Positions 8,165 through 15,624 of a stretch of DNA of 64,000 nucleotides are shown here, in pieces (position 1 is the stretch's first letter; each line of letters starts with the position of its first letter). The DNA is taken from positions 84,130 through 148,129 of the forward strand of contig NZ_JAAGBB010000015.1 of the NCBI RefSeq assembly GCF_018129085.1, in the 5' to 3' direction. The stretch comes from Plastoroseomonas hellenica. Lineage in GTDB: Bacteria; Pseudomonadota; Alphaproteobacteria; Acetobacterales; Acetobacteraceae. The notes under the pieces are model-generated. The model was given only the letters and a program-made list of their open reading frames with translations. It did no database searches and was not told the DNA's origin. Made by a program: the position numbers and the translations under genes.

Positions 8165-9727
8165 TCAGCGCGGCAGCCCGGCGCGGGCCAGCCCGTCGAG
8201 CAGGCGGTGCTTCGCCTCCGGCTGCAGCGCGTCCGCACGCTCGCACAGCCCGAGGGTCAGGTCCGGAAAGGCACGCCTGAGCGACGCCAGGGAACGCTCT
8301 GCCTGCTGGCCTGCGCCGGCATGCATCGCGGCTGCGGTCAGGAAGCGGTTTGGCCAGGCCCGGAAGGGCTGCTGATCCAAGGCGCGGGCCAGGACGCGCG
8401 CGGCGCGCGGATAATTGCCGAGGACGAATTCCGCGATCCCGAGCTGGATCATCGCCATGTTGCCTTCGTTCCCGGCCGGCCAGGCCCGCAACAGGCGCCG
8501 GAAGGTCGCAGCCGCCGCCCGTGCCTCGCCGCGAAAGACCTGGATGACGCCCAGGCGCCGCCAGGCCTCGGGCTGCTCCGGATCGAGGGCCAGCGCGCGC
8601 GTGACCAGGAACCCGGCCTCCCGCAGGTCGCCGGCGAGCGACATCACGCCGGCCGCCAAGGTCAGCACCTCGGGATCGTCCTCGGCGAGCGCCAGGGCGC
8701 GGCGCGCATGCTCGATGGCCCCTTCGCGGCGGCCGGCGGGGTCCGGCGTGAAGCCGTGGTTGGCGGTCACGGCGTAGCCGAAGCCGGCCAGCGCATTGGC
8801 GCGCGCATGCGCGGGGTCCCGGTGCAGGGCTTCCCCCAGCAGGTCGAGCGCCACGCGGGTCAGGGCCGGATCCTGCGTCAGCATCGCCGGGCGGGCGCGC
8901 AGGACGAGCGTCTCGACATCCGCGTGGCGGCGCGGTGTGCGGCGCGCCCGCTCCATCTGCTCCGCCGCGACCGCAGCACCGACGGCACGTGCGGCGCGGT
9001 CGGCCCAGGCCAGGCTGGCGGCGCGCTGCGGCAGCGCCTCGCGGATCGTCGCGACCACCGCGCCGCGCGCCGGATCGACCACCGACAGCACGACGCAATC
9101 CGCCTCCACCCGCCCGTCCAGCCGGAGCGCGCGCGCCATGTCCGGCGCCGGGCCGGGCTCAGGGCTGGCCAGCACCAGGTCCCGCACGCGCCCAAGCGCG
9201 ATCGTCAGATCATCGGTCAGGCGCCGGGCGCGTGCTGCCTCCGCGGAGTTGGCGGGCAACAGCGCGCGCAGCAGGATCGGCGTGCCGAAGCGGGGTGCCG
9301 CGGCCGGTGCCGCCCGGCGGGCCGCGCGCAGGGTCGCCGAGGGTGCTTCCCCGAAGGCACGGGCATAGGCGATGGCGAAGCGGCCGGGATGGTCGAAGCC
9401 GTGGCGCAGCGCCACGTCCAGCACCGAGCGCGCCTCGCCCGCGGTGAGCACCTCCCGCGCCGCGGCCAGCCGGAGCCGCAGAACCGCCGCCTGCGGCGTG
9501 ACGCCCAGCACGCGGGCGAAGTGGCGTTGCAGGCTCCGCGGCGAGACGCCCGCGGCGGCTGCGAGATGGGAGAGGTCCGGCGCGGCGGCGGCGTCCTGCG
9601 CCAAGGCGGCCTTCGCGGCGTCCATCGCCTGCCGCACGCAGCGCTCCCGTCCGAGCGGCGCGCGCGCAGCATCCGGCCCCTCCTGAGCCGCAGCGATACC
9701 GGTGCCTGCCTGCCAGCGCCCGCGCAT
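8165..9727 (-). CDS. AraC-type HTH fused to TolB-like/TPR region, regulator
   Basis: A 520-residue protein with an unusual order. An AraC-type double helix-turn-helix occupies roughly residues 20-125 (LAAAAGVSPRSLQRHFARVLG, then VALRHGFDHPGRFAIAYARAFG). A TolB-like alpha/beta segment follows, and then at least five tetratricopeptide repeats to the C-terminus. TPR halves of this kind are common behind OmpR/CadC or adenylate cyclase domains; here the DNA-binding part is AraC-like and N-terminal. It is divergent from the haloperoxidase-like gene at 9851, a plausible target. The start at 9727 is the first ATG before the HTH; GTG or TTG alternatives exist. Confidence 0.75.
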   Translation of the reverse strand: MRGRWQAGTGIAAAQEGPDAARAPLGRERCVRQAMDAAKAALAQDAAAAPDLSHLAAAAGVSPRSLQRHFARVLGVTPQAAVLRLRLAAAREVLTAGEARSVLDVALRHGFDHPGRFAIAYARAFGEAPSATLRAARRAAPAAAPRFGTPILLRALLPANSAEAARARRLTDDLTIALGRVRDLVLASPEPGPAPDMARALRLDGRVEADCVVLSVVDPARGAVVATIREALPQRAASLAWADRAARAVGAAVAAEQMERARRTPRRHADVETLVLRARPAMLTQDPALTRVALDLLGEALHRDPAHARANALAGFGYAVTANHGFTPDPAGRREGAIEHARRALALAEDDPEVLTLAAGVMSLAGDLREAGFLVTRALALDPEQPEAWRRLGVIQVFRGEARAAAATFRRLLRAWPAGNEGNMAMIQLGIAEFVLGNYPRAARVLARALDQQPFRAWPNRFLTAAAMHAGAGQQAERSLASLRRAFPDLTLGLCERADALQPEAKHRLLDGLARAGLPR

Positions 9728-9850
9728 GCACGCATCGTCGCGCAATGACGCTGACGGGTCCAGGACAGGTTGTCGCAATCCGGACAGAGCGACTCCCGCA
9801 GACCGTCTTCCATGCCGTCCCGGAAGACGCCCTTGGGAAGGAGCCCACCG

Positions 9851-11248
9851 ATGCGCCGTCGCCCCCTGCTGCTCGCAGCGCTGCCCGCGACCGCCGCCCT
9901 CACCCTGCCCGCCGCCGATGCCCCGGCATCCGAGGTCATCGCGCCGCGCGGGCCCGTCGAGCCCGGCGCCGGCACCTGGCGGAGCTGGGTGATCGCCTCG
10001 GGCAGCGCGTTCCGCCTGCCGCCGCCGCCGAATGCGGACGCGTCCGGCGACGAGATCGCGCAACTGAAGGCGCTGGCCGGGCGGCGCGATGCCGCGGCCC
10101 TCGAGCGCATCGGCTACTGGGACACCGGCGCGCCGTCCTACCGCTGGAACCAGATCCTGACCGAGGCGCTGGTGCGGAACGGGACGCCCGCGAACCTGGC
10201 CTACCGACACCTGAGCGTGCTGCACATCGCGATCCATGACGCGATGATCGCGGCCTGGGACAGCAAGCACGCGCATGGCCGGCCGCAGCCAAGCGCGCTG
10301 GATCCCGACCTGCAGACGGCGATCCCGAACCCACCGAGCCCGTCCTATCCTGCCGAACATGCCGTCGCCGCCGGCGCCGCGGGCGCGGTGCTCGGCACTC
10401 TCTTCCCGCAGCGCAGCGATGCCTTCCGCGCCCTGGCCGAAGAGGCCGCGGCGTCCCGCCTGCTGGCCGGCGTCGCCTATCCCAGCGATGTCGCGGCCGG
10501 CCTCGCGCTCGGCCGGCAGGTGGCGGCGAAAGTGATCGAGCACGCGGCCGCCGATCGCTCCGCCGAGCCCTGGACCGGCACGGTCCCCGCCGGACCCGGC
10601 CTCTGGCGCGGCACCAACCCTGCCATGCCGCAGGCGGCGACCTGGCGGGGTTGGGTGCTGGAGCGCCCGGACGAGTTCCGCCCGCCGCCGCCGAGCGCTC
10701 CTGATTCAGCCGAGCGGCGGGCCGAGCTGGCCGAGCTCCGCGACTACCGCCGCACGCCGAAGAGCAATGCGGATGCCGGCTTCTGGGAATATGCGGTCGG
10801 CGGCTTGCGGCAATACCAGTTCTGGGGCGGGCAACTCGCGCGGCTGACGCTTGAGCATCGCCTGGATGCCAATGCACCGCGCATCGCGCGCGCCTTCGCG
10901 CTGACCTATGCGGCGCTGCATGACACTGGCGTCGCCTGCTGGGATGCCAAATACGCCTATTGGACGATCCGGCCCTTCCAGCTCGATCCGGAGCTGCGGA
11001 CCGTCTTCCCCAGCCCGAACCACCCGAGCTATCCGGCCGCGCATGCCTGCTACTCCGTGGCGGCCGCGACAATGCTCGGCCACCTCTTTCCGCGCGACGC
11101 CGAAGCCATGGCGGCGCTCGCGACGGATGCGGCGGAGTCGCGCATCTGGGCTGGCATTCACTATCGCAGCGACATCGTGGTTGGCGCCGAGCTGGCGCGG
11201 GCGGTGGCCGGCAAGGTCATCGATCGGGCGCGAGCCGACGGGGCCTGA
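9851..11248 (+). CDS. Exported vanadium haloperoxidase/PAP2-type protein, duplicated
   Basis: A 465-residue exported protein (signal MRRRPLLLAALPATAALTLP) of the vanadium haloperoxidase/type 2 acid phosphatase superfamily. It contains two homologous halves. The C-terminal half has the active-site set: a KX6RP motif (KYAYWTIRP), PSYPAAHA and SRIWAGIHYRSD (SRX5H). The N-terminal half aligns throughout, but has KHAHGRP, PSYPAEHA and SRLLAGVAYPSD, so the phosphate/vanadate-binding His is Ala. The first half is therefore probably non-catalytic. A GGAAGGAG ribosome site precedes 9851. It may be a periplasmic phosphatase or a haloperoxidase; sequence alone does not decide. Confidence 0.85.
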   Translation: MRRRPLLLAALPATAALTLPAADAPASEVIAPRGPVEPGAGTWRSWVIASGSAFRLPPPPNADASGDEIAQLKALAGRRDAAALERIGYWDTGAPSYRWNQILTEALVRNGTPANLAYRHLSVLHIAIHDAMIAAWDSKHAHGRPQPSALDPDLQTAIPNPPSPSYPAEHAVAAGAAGAVLGTLFPQRSDAFRALAEEAAASRLLAGVAYPSDVAAGLALGRQVAAKVIEHAAADRSAEPWTGTVPAGPGLWRGTNPAMPQAATWRGWVLERPDEFRPPPPSAPDSAERRAELAELRDYRRTPKSNADAGFWEYAVGGLRQYQFWGGQLARLTLEHRLDANAPRIARAFALTYAALHDTGVACWDAKYAYWTIRPFQLDPELRTVFPSPNHPSYPAAHACYSVAAATMLGHLFPRDAEAMAALATDAAESRIWAGIHYRSDIVVGAELARAVAGKVIDRARADGA

Positions 11249-11277
11249 GAGATCGTTTGAAAGCAGCGACGGGCCGG

Positions 11278-12180
11278 TCAGGCGAGGCTGCGACGGAAGA
11301 AAGCGAGCGTCCGGTCCCAGGCGAGCTTCGCCGCCGCCTCGTCGTAGCGCGGCGTCGAGTTGTTGTGGAAGCCGTGCTGGGTGCCCGGATAGATGTGCGT
11401 CTCATAGGCCGTGCCATTGGCCTTCAGCGCCGCTTCATAGCCCGGCCACATCGCGTTGATGCGCGCATCGTGCTCGGCATAGTGGACCAGCAGCGGCGCC
11501 CGGATGGTAGCGACCGCGGCGGTATCGGGTGCTGCGCCATAGAAGGGCACTGCCGCCTTCAACTCGGTGCCGAGGGCGCAGGCGAGGGCATTGGTCGTGC
11601 TGCCGCCCCAGCAGAAGCCGGTGATGCCGAGGCTGCCGGTCGAGAGCGCATGGGCCTTCACGAAGCGCGCGCCGTTCAGCATGTCGGCGCGCAGCTTGCC
11701 CTGGTCGAGCCGTGCCTGGAGGTCGCGGCCGTCATCATCATTGCCCGGATAGCCGCCGACCGGCGAGAGCCCATCGGGGGCGAGCGCCAGGAAGCCCTCC
11801 GCCGCGAGGCGCCGCGCCACATCCTCGATATAGGGGTTCAGGCCGCGGTTCTCGTGGATGACGAGCACCGCCGGGAAGGGCCCCGCGCCGCTCGGCTGCA
11901 CGAGATAGCCGCGCATGCTGCCGGAGGTGCCGCCGGGCGAGTCGTAATTGACATAGCGCGCGCGGATCCGTGGATCGGTGAAGGATATGGTCTGCGCCAC
12001 CGCGTAGCGCGGCAGCAGCGCCTGGGCCATGGCCAGGCCGCCGGCGATCAGCGCCGCCTGCTGGAGGAAGCCGCGGCGGTCGAGCCGGCCGTGGCAATAT
12101 TCGTCGTAGAGGTCGAAGACGCGCTGGTCGATCTCGGCCTGGGTCAGGCGCGGATAGGCAATGTCCTGGGTGTCCGGCAT
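11278..12180 (-). CDS. Exported dienelactone hydrolase family protein
   Basis: A 300-residue protein whose N-terminus carries a leader region (DRRGFLQQAALIAGG, twin-arginine-like) behind a 35-residue pre-sequence, as in many exported carboxymethylenebutenolidases. The hydrolase domain shows VIHENRGLNPYI, the Cys nucleophile elbow GFCWGGS, the acid in HYAEHDARI and His in GTQHGFHN, which is the Cys-Asp-His triad of dienelactone hydrolases. The start at 12180 is the Met before the conserved pre-sequence. It is divergent from the Bug receptor gene. Hydrolysis of a lactone or ester is expected; the substrate is unknown. Confidence 0.9.
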   Translation of the reverse strand: MPDTQDIAYPRLTQAEIDQRVFDLYDEYCHGRLDRRGFLQQAALIAGGLAMAQALLPRYAVAQTISFTDPRIRARYVNYDSPGGTSGSMRGYLVQPSGAGPFPAVLVIHENRGLNPYIEDVARRLAAEGFLALAPDGLSPVGGYPGNDDDGRDLQARLDQGKLRADMLNGARFVKAHALSTGSLGITGFCWGGSTTNALACALGTELKAAVPFYGAAPDTAAVATIRAPLLVHYAEHDARINAMWPGYEAALKANGTAYETHIYPGTQHGFHNNSTPRYDEAAAKLAWDRTLAFFRRSLA

Positions 12181-12324
12181 CGGGCGTCCCTCCCTCGCTG
12201 CACGCACCAGTCTAGCCGGTCGCGGCATCTGCGGCAGGACCTGTTTCCGGTTGGAGGGGCTGCCGTACCCCTTTGCAACGGCCCCGAAAACCTTGACCCT
12301 CGCGGGAAACGCAGGAGACGAAGG

Positions 12325-13314
12325 ATGTTGAGGAATGCTCGCCGCGGCCTGGTCGCGGCCGCGCTGGCCATGGGCTGCGCGGGGGTCGCGGCCGCGCAGG
12401 AGGCGCCGGCCGCCTTCCCGCTGCGCCCCATCACCATGGTCGTCGGTTTCGCGCCCGGGGGGCCGGCCGATGTCATCGCCCGCCTCATCGCGCCCAGCCT
12501 CGGCGCCGATCTCGGCCAGACGGTCGTGGTGGAGAACGCCTCCGGCGCCGGTGGTTCGATCGGCCAGGGCCGCGTCGCCGCCACGCGCCCGGACGGCCAC
12601 ACGATCCTGTTCGGCAGCCTGGCGCAGGCCACAATCCCGACACTGCACCGCAATCCCGGCTTCGACCCGACGGCGCTGCAGGCGATCGGCATGGTGAATG
12701 AGGTGCCGATGGCGATCATCGCGCGCCGCGACTTTCCCGCGGCGAACCTCGTGGAGTTCGCGGCCGCCGTGCGCCGCGACGGGCGGCGCTTCAACCTCGG
12801 CAATGCCGGCGTCGGCTCGACCAGCCATCTGTGCAGCCTGCTGCTGGTCTCCGCGATCGGCACGCCGGTGACGCTGGTTCCCTATCGCGGCAATGCGCCT
12901 GTCATGAACGACCTGATGGCCGGCACGCTCGACATGGGCTGCGACCAGACGACGAACAACGCCGAGCAGATCCGGGCCGGTGCGATCCGCGCCTATGCGA
13001 TCAGCACGCCGGCGCGCGCCGCCGCGCTGCCGGACGTGCCGACGACGGAGGAGGCGGGGCTGCCGGCGATGCGCATGTCCGGCTGGAACATGCTCTTCGC
13101 CCGCGCCGGCACGCCGGGGCCGGTCGTCGAGCGGCTGAACCGCGCGCTGCTGGCGGTGCTGCGGGATGAGACCGTGTCGCGGCGCATGGTCGAGCTCGGC
13201 AGCATGCCGGCCGCCGGGGACCGCACCACGCCGGAGGGCGCACAGGCCTTCTGGCGTGCCGAGACCGCGCGCTGGAAGCCGCTGATCGAGGCGGCGGGAC
13301 AGGTCGTTGACTGA
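12325..13314 (+). CDS. Bug/TctC-type periplasmic substrate-binding protein
   Basis: A 329-residue member of the tripartite tricarboxylate transporter receptor (Bug) family. A signal peptide (MLRNARRGLVAAALAMGCAG) is followed by the family motifs ITMVVGFAPGGPADVIAR, VVVENASGAGGSIG, YRGNAPVMNDLMAG and the C-terminal RLNRALLAVL helix. A GGAGACGAAGG site precedes the ATG. No TctA/TctB membrane genes are nearby, so it is an orphan receptor that may use a transporter encoded elsewhere. The neighbouring dienelactone hydrolase hints at an organic acid or lactone ligand. Confidence 0.93.
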   Translation: MLRNARRGLVAAALAMGCAGVAAAQEAPAAFPLRPITMVVGFAPGGPADVIARLIAPSLGADLGQTVVVENASGAGGSIGQGRVAATRPDGHTILFGSLAQATIPTLHRNPGFDPTALQAIGMVNEVPMAIIARRDFPAANLVEFAAAVRRDGRRFNLGNAGVGSTSHLCSLLLVSAIGTPVTLVPYRGNAPVMNDLMAGTLDMGCDQTTNNAEQIRAGAIRAYAISTPARAAALPDVPTTEEAGLPAMRMSGWNMLFARAGTPGPVVERLNRALLAVLRDETVSRRMVELGSMPAAGDRTTPEGAQAFWRAETARWKPLIEAAGQVVD

Positions 13315-13444
13315 GCGCGGCGGCGCCTCAGCCGCCCGCTTGCGGCTTCCAGCCGTTTGCTGCGTTTCCATACCGGTCCGCAGCGATGTCGGGACGAGGC
13401 GCCGGCAGAGGTTCCGATGGCGAAGGCCTTCTCGGCGGAGCCTT

Positions 13445-13819
13445 TCAGGCGGTGGTCCTGCCGGCATCAGCGTCGGGGAGCCCGATGCATTCGCAGGAAA
13501 TGCCGATAATGCGGTTCCGGTGGAAGACCGTGCAGTAGCCGCCCCCTTCGGTTCCGCTGACCACTTCACAGCCGAGGTTCGTCGCGACGCAACCCCAACC
13601 GGCTGGATCCGACCGGAATTTCCTGATGTCGATGGCCTTCCCGGCAGACATCATGATGTTTTTGTATTCATCGGCGCTGAGCGGCGTCAGCACCCTTTCG
13701 CCATTCCATTCGATGATCCGGAACCCGAATGGCGACACGATTTTCGGTGAATTTTCGACCTTCGCGACAATTTCGAGCAGCGCGCCGATGACCACGCCTT
13801 CTTCGTTCGTTTTCGGCAT
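13445..13819 (-). CDS. Hypothetical protein, 124 aa
   Basis: The 124-residue product is not recognised. It has no signal peptide or membrane helix and contains four Cys, including a C-terminal CEC. Base and codon use are less GC-rich than in neighbouring genes (more ATT, AAA and AAT codons), which may indicate transfer or low expression. The start at 13819 (MPKTNEEGVVIG) is preceded by a GGGGGACG site; the open frame upstream looks non-coding. It is convergent with the Bug receptor. Confidence 0.6.
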   Translation of the reverse strand: MPKTNEEGVVIGALLEIVAKVENSPKIVSPFGFRIIEWNGERVLTPLSADEYKNIMMSAGKAIDIRKFRSDPAGWGCVATNLGCEVVSGTEGGGYCTVFHRNRIIGISCECIGLPDADAGRTTA

Positions 13820-14049
13820 CGTGACGTCCCCCGCTTGGCCCAGCCACAGGCGGCCGGCCGGGCGATGAACCTTCGCGGGCAGCCAGGGTTGCACTTGCCC
13901 GGACCCGGCGGTCTGCACCGTGGCCGAGCGACATGGGGCCGCTTCCGCACACGACCCGGTGAACCGATGAAACCGCGCGGGAGGGTGGGGCGATAAGGAA
14001 GCGTTGGCGCGTGTCGCGCGGATGCCGAGCCCCTGGAGGCACCACCGGG

Positions 14050-14583
14050 ATGATGAGTTCCGACGCCAAGTACCGCGATCGCCTGGATAAGCTTGCCGAT
14101 GAGTTGCAGCGCGCCCGTGAAGCGCAGCAGAGAATGCCGCCGGGCCCGGCTCGCGTGAGGAGAGCGCGGCAGTTGCTCGCGCTCGAACGGCAGCAGGACA
14201 CCGTCCGCCGCACCCTCGGGATGCCGCCGTGCCGGGAGCGGGCGGAGCAGGTTGCGGCCGACGAGCTTGCGCGCGCCCAGGCCGCCCTCGCCGATGCCGC
14301 CCGGGCCCGGATGGAGCGGCGGCGCCTGACGCCCACCCGGAGGCTGCGCCGGCTGCTGTCGTGGCGTCGCGGGCGGGGCCGGCGTTCTGGCGCTCGTCCT
14401 GCCGTGGGCGCGGATGCGCCCTCGCCGGGAAGGAGGATGATGACGCGCTTCATCCTGGGCTGGATCACCATCACCCTCATCGGGATGGCGACCTATGCCG
14501 GCCTGGTTTCTGAAGCGACCTGGTCCCTCGGTACGTTCGTCGAGATCGCCGAGGCCCCTCCAGTTCCGGCAAGCGCCGATTGA
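14050..14583 (+). CDS. Small coiled-coil/membrane protein, start uncertain
   Basis: The 177-residue frame has an Arg/Ala/Glu-rich N-terminal part predicted to be helical (residues 1-100), a basic segment, and a single membrane helix near the C-terminus (FILGWITITLIGMATYAGLV). A very strong GGAAGGAGG site lies inside the frame just before the ATG at 14439. The functional product could therefore be only the last 48 residues, a small single-span protein, with upstream sequence serving as leader. I do not recognise either version. Confidence 0.45.
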   Translation: MMSSDAKYRDRLDKLADELQRAREAQQRMPPGPARVRRARQLLALERQQDTVRRTLGMPPCRERAEQVAADELARAQAALADAARARMERRRLTPTRRLRRLLSWRRGRGRRSGARPAVGADAPSPGRRMMTRFILGWITITLIGMATYAGLVSEATWSLGTFVEIAEAPPVPASAD

Positions 14584-14638
14584 ACGCGCCACCCGCCGAT
14601 CCCTGATCGGGCTTTCGTCCTGGACGGATCCGAGGCGC

Positions 14639-14663
14639 GCAACCTGCCATCCCACGGCGCGTT
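14639..14663 (+). promoter_or_regulatory. EcfG-type promoter, near consensus
   Basis: GCAAC, 16 bases, then CGTT. This differs by one base from the alphaproteobacterial general-stress consensus GGAAC-N16/17-CGTT and lies about 40 bases before the ATG at 14702. Read by eye; a chance match is possible. Confidence 0.35.
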
Positions 14664-14701
14664 CTTCCTGACAGCTCGCGCCGGAAAGGCAGGAGGACGC
14701 C

Positions 14702-15262
14702 ATGCCGAAAGCAACCGATCGCCCGCTCGGCGCCGGCGCTGGACAGGAGCCGGCAGCACCCTCGGCAACCGCTCCGCAAATCTGTGGCGAATTCCACGAC
14801 AAGGAGCAGCTCGACACGGCCCTGTCCCGGCTGGAAGGGTCCCACTTCCAGCGCGCGGACCTCTCCGTGCGCTATGCCGGACATGCCGAGCCTGGGCGGC
14901 CGGACTCCACCGCGGAAGAACCGATGCGTGGTGACGAGGCGCGCAACCTGCGGCAGCTCGGCGCCGGCGTCGCGACGGCCGCGGTCGCCATGGCCGCCGC
15001 GGGCGGCGTCGTGGCGAGCGGGGGCACGCTGCTGCCCGCGGTTGCCGCGGCGGCGGCATCGGGCGGTGCGACGCTCGCGGCGATCGAAGCCGTCGGCATC
15101 GCGCGCGCGCCGGATGGCGAGACCGCCATGCACCGAGAGGCGGAGCATGGCGCAGGCGTGGTGCTGCTGGTCCATGCTGACACGCCCGAGAAGCGCCAGC
15201 AGGCGCGCGAGATCCTGCAGAGCTGCGGCGCGGTCCGGGTCTGGGAGGTGGCGGAGGCCTAG
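14702..15262 (+). CDS. Hypothetical protein resembling YflT-type stress proteins
   Basis: A 186-residue protein with three parts. The N-terminal segment (ICGEFHDKEQLDTALSRLE) is like that of general-stress YflT-type proteins. A central Gly/Ala-rich double hydrophobic segment (about residues 85-130) could insert in a membrane. The C-terminal alpha/beta segment (GVVLLVHADTPEKRQQAREIL) resembles the second half of the same fold. An AGGAGGACGCC site precedes the ATG. The fold assignment is tentative; a near-consensus stress promoter upstream is consistent with it. Confidence 0.55.
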   Translation: MPKATDRPLGAGAGQEPAAPSATAPQICGEFHDKEQLDTALSRLEGSHFQRADLSVRYAGHAEPGRPDSTAEEPMRGDEARNLRQLGAGVATAAVAMAAAGGVVASGGTLLPAVAAAAASGGATLAAIEAVGIARAPDGETAMHREAEHGAGVVLLVHADTPEKRQQAREILQSCGAVRVWEVAEA

Positions 15263-15267
15263 AGACC

Positions 15268-15624
15268 TCAGCCACATGGCCCGACCAGCAGGACCGCGGC
15301 ACCTTCCCAAGTGACGGCAAGCGCCGCCAGGAGTGTGGTGGCGAGGGTGAGCCGTGCCAGGAAGTGCCGCACGCCCGCGCCGTCGCGCACGCGCGGCCGG
15401 CGCCGGGCGCGCATCCCGATGCCGAGGAGAAGCAGGAGCGCCAACGCCGTCGCGGCGAGGATCAGCACGGGAATGATGGGCTGGCCGAACAGCCTGTGCC
15501 CCGCCAGCCCACGCCCGCAGGCGATGGCGTTCGCGAGATAGATCGCCCCGAAATGCAAGGCCCACACGATCAGCCCGGCCGTGGCGCCGATGAGGGGGGC
15601 AAGGCCTGCTGCGCGCCCGCTCAC
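15268..15624 (-). CDS. Small membrane protein of the caa3 oxidase operon
   Basis: A 118-residue protein with three predicted membrane helices (about residues 8-30, 48-68 and 88-110). Its ATG overlaps the stop of the fused oxidase subunit gene by 4 bp, so it is translationally coupled to it. Position and topology suggest an accessory or subunit IV-like role in the terminal oxidase. It has no recognisable domain motif beyond this. Confidence 0.65.
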   Translation of the reverse strand: MSGRAAGLAPLIGATAGLIVWALHFGAIYLANAIACGRGLAGHRLFGQPIIPVLILAATALALLLLLGIGMRARRRPRVRDGAGVRHFLARLTLATTLLAALAVTWEGAAVLLVGPCG

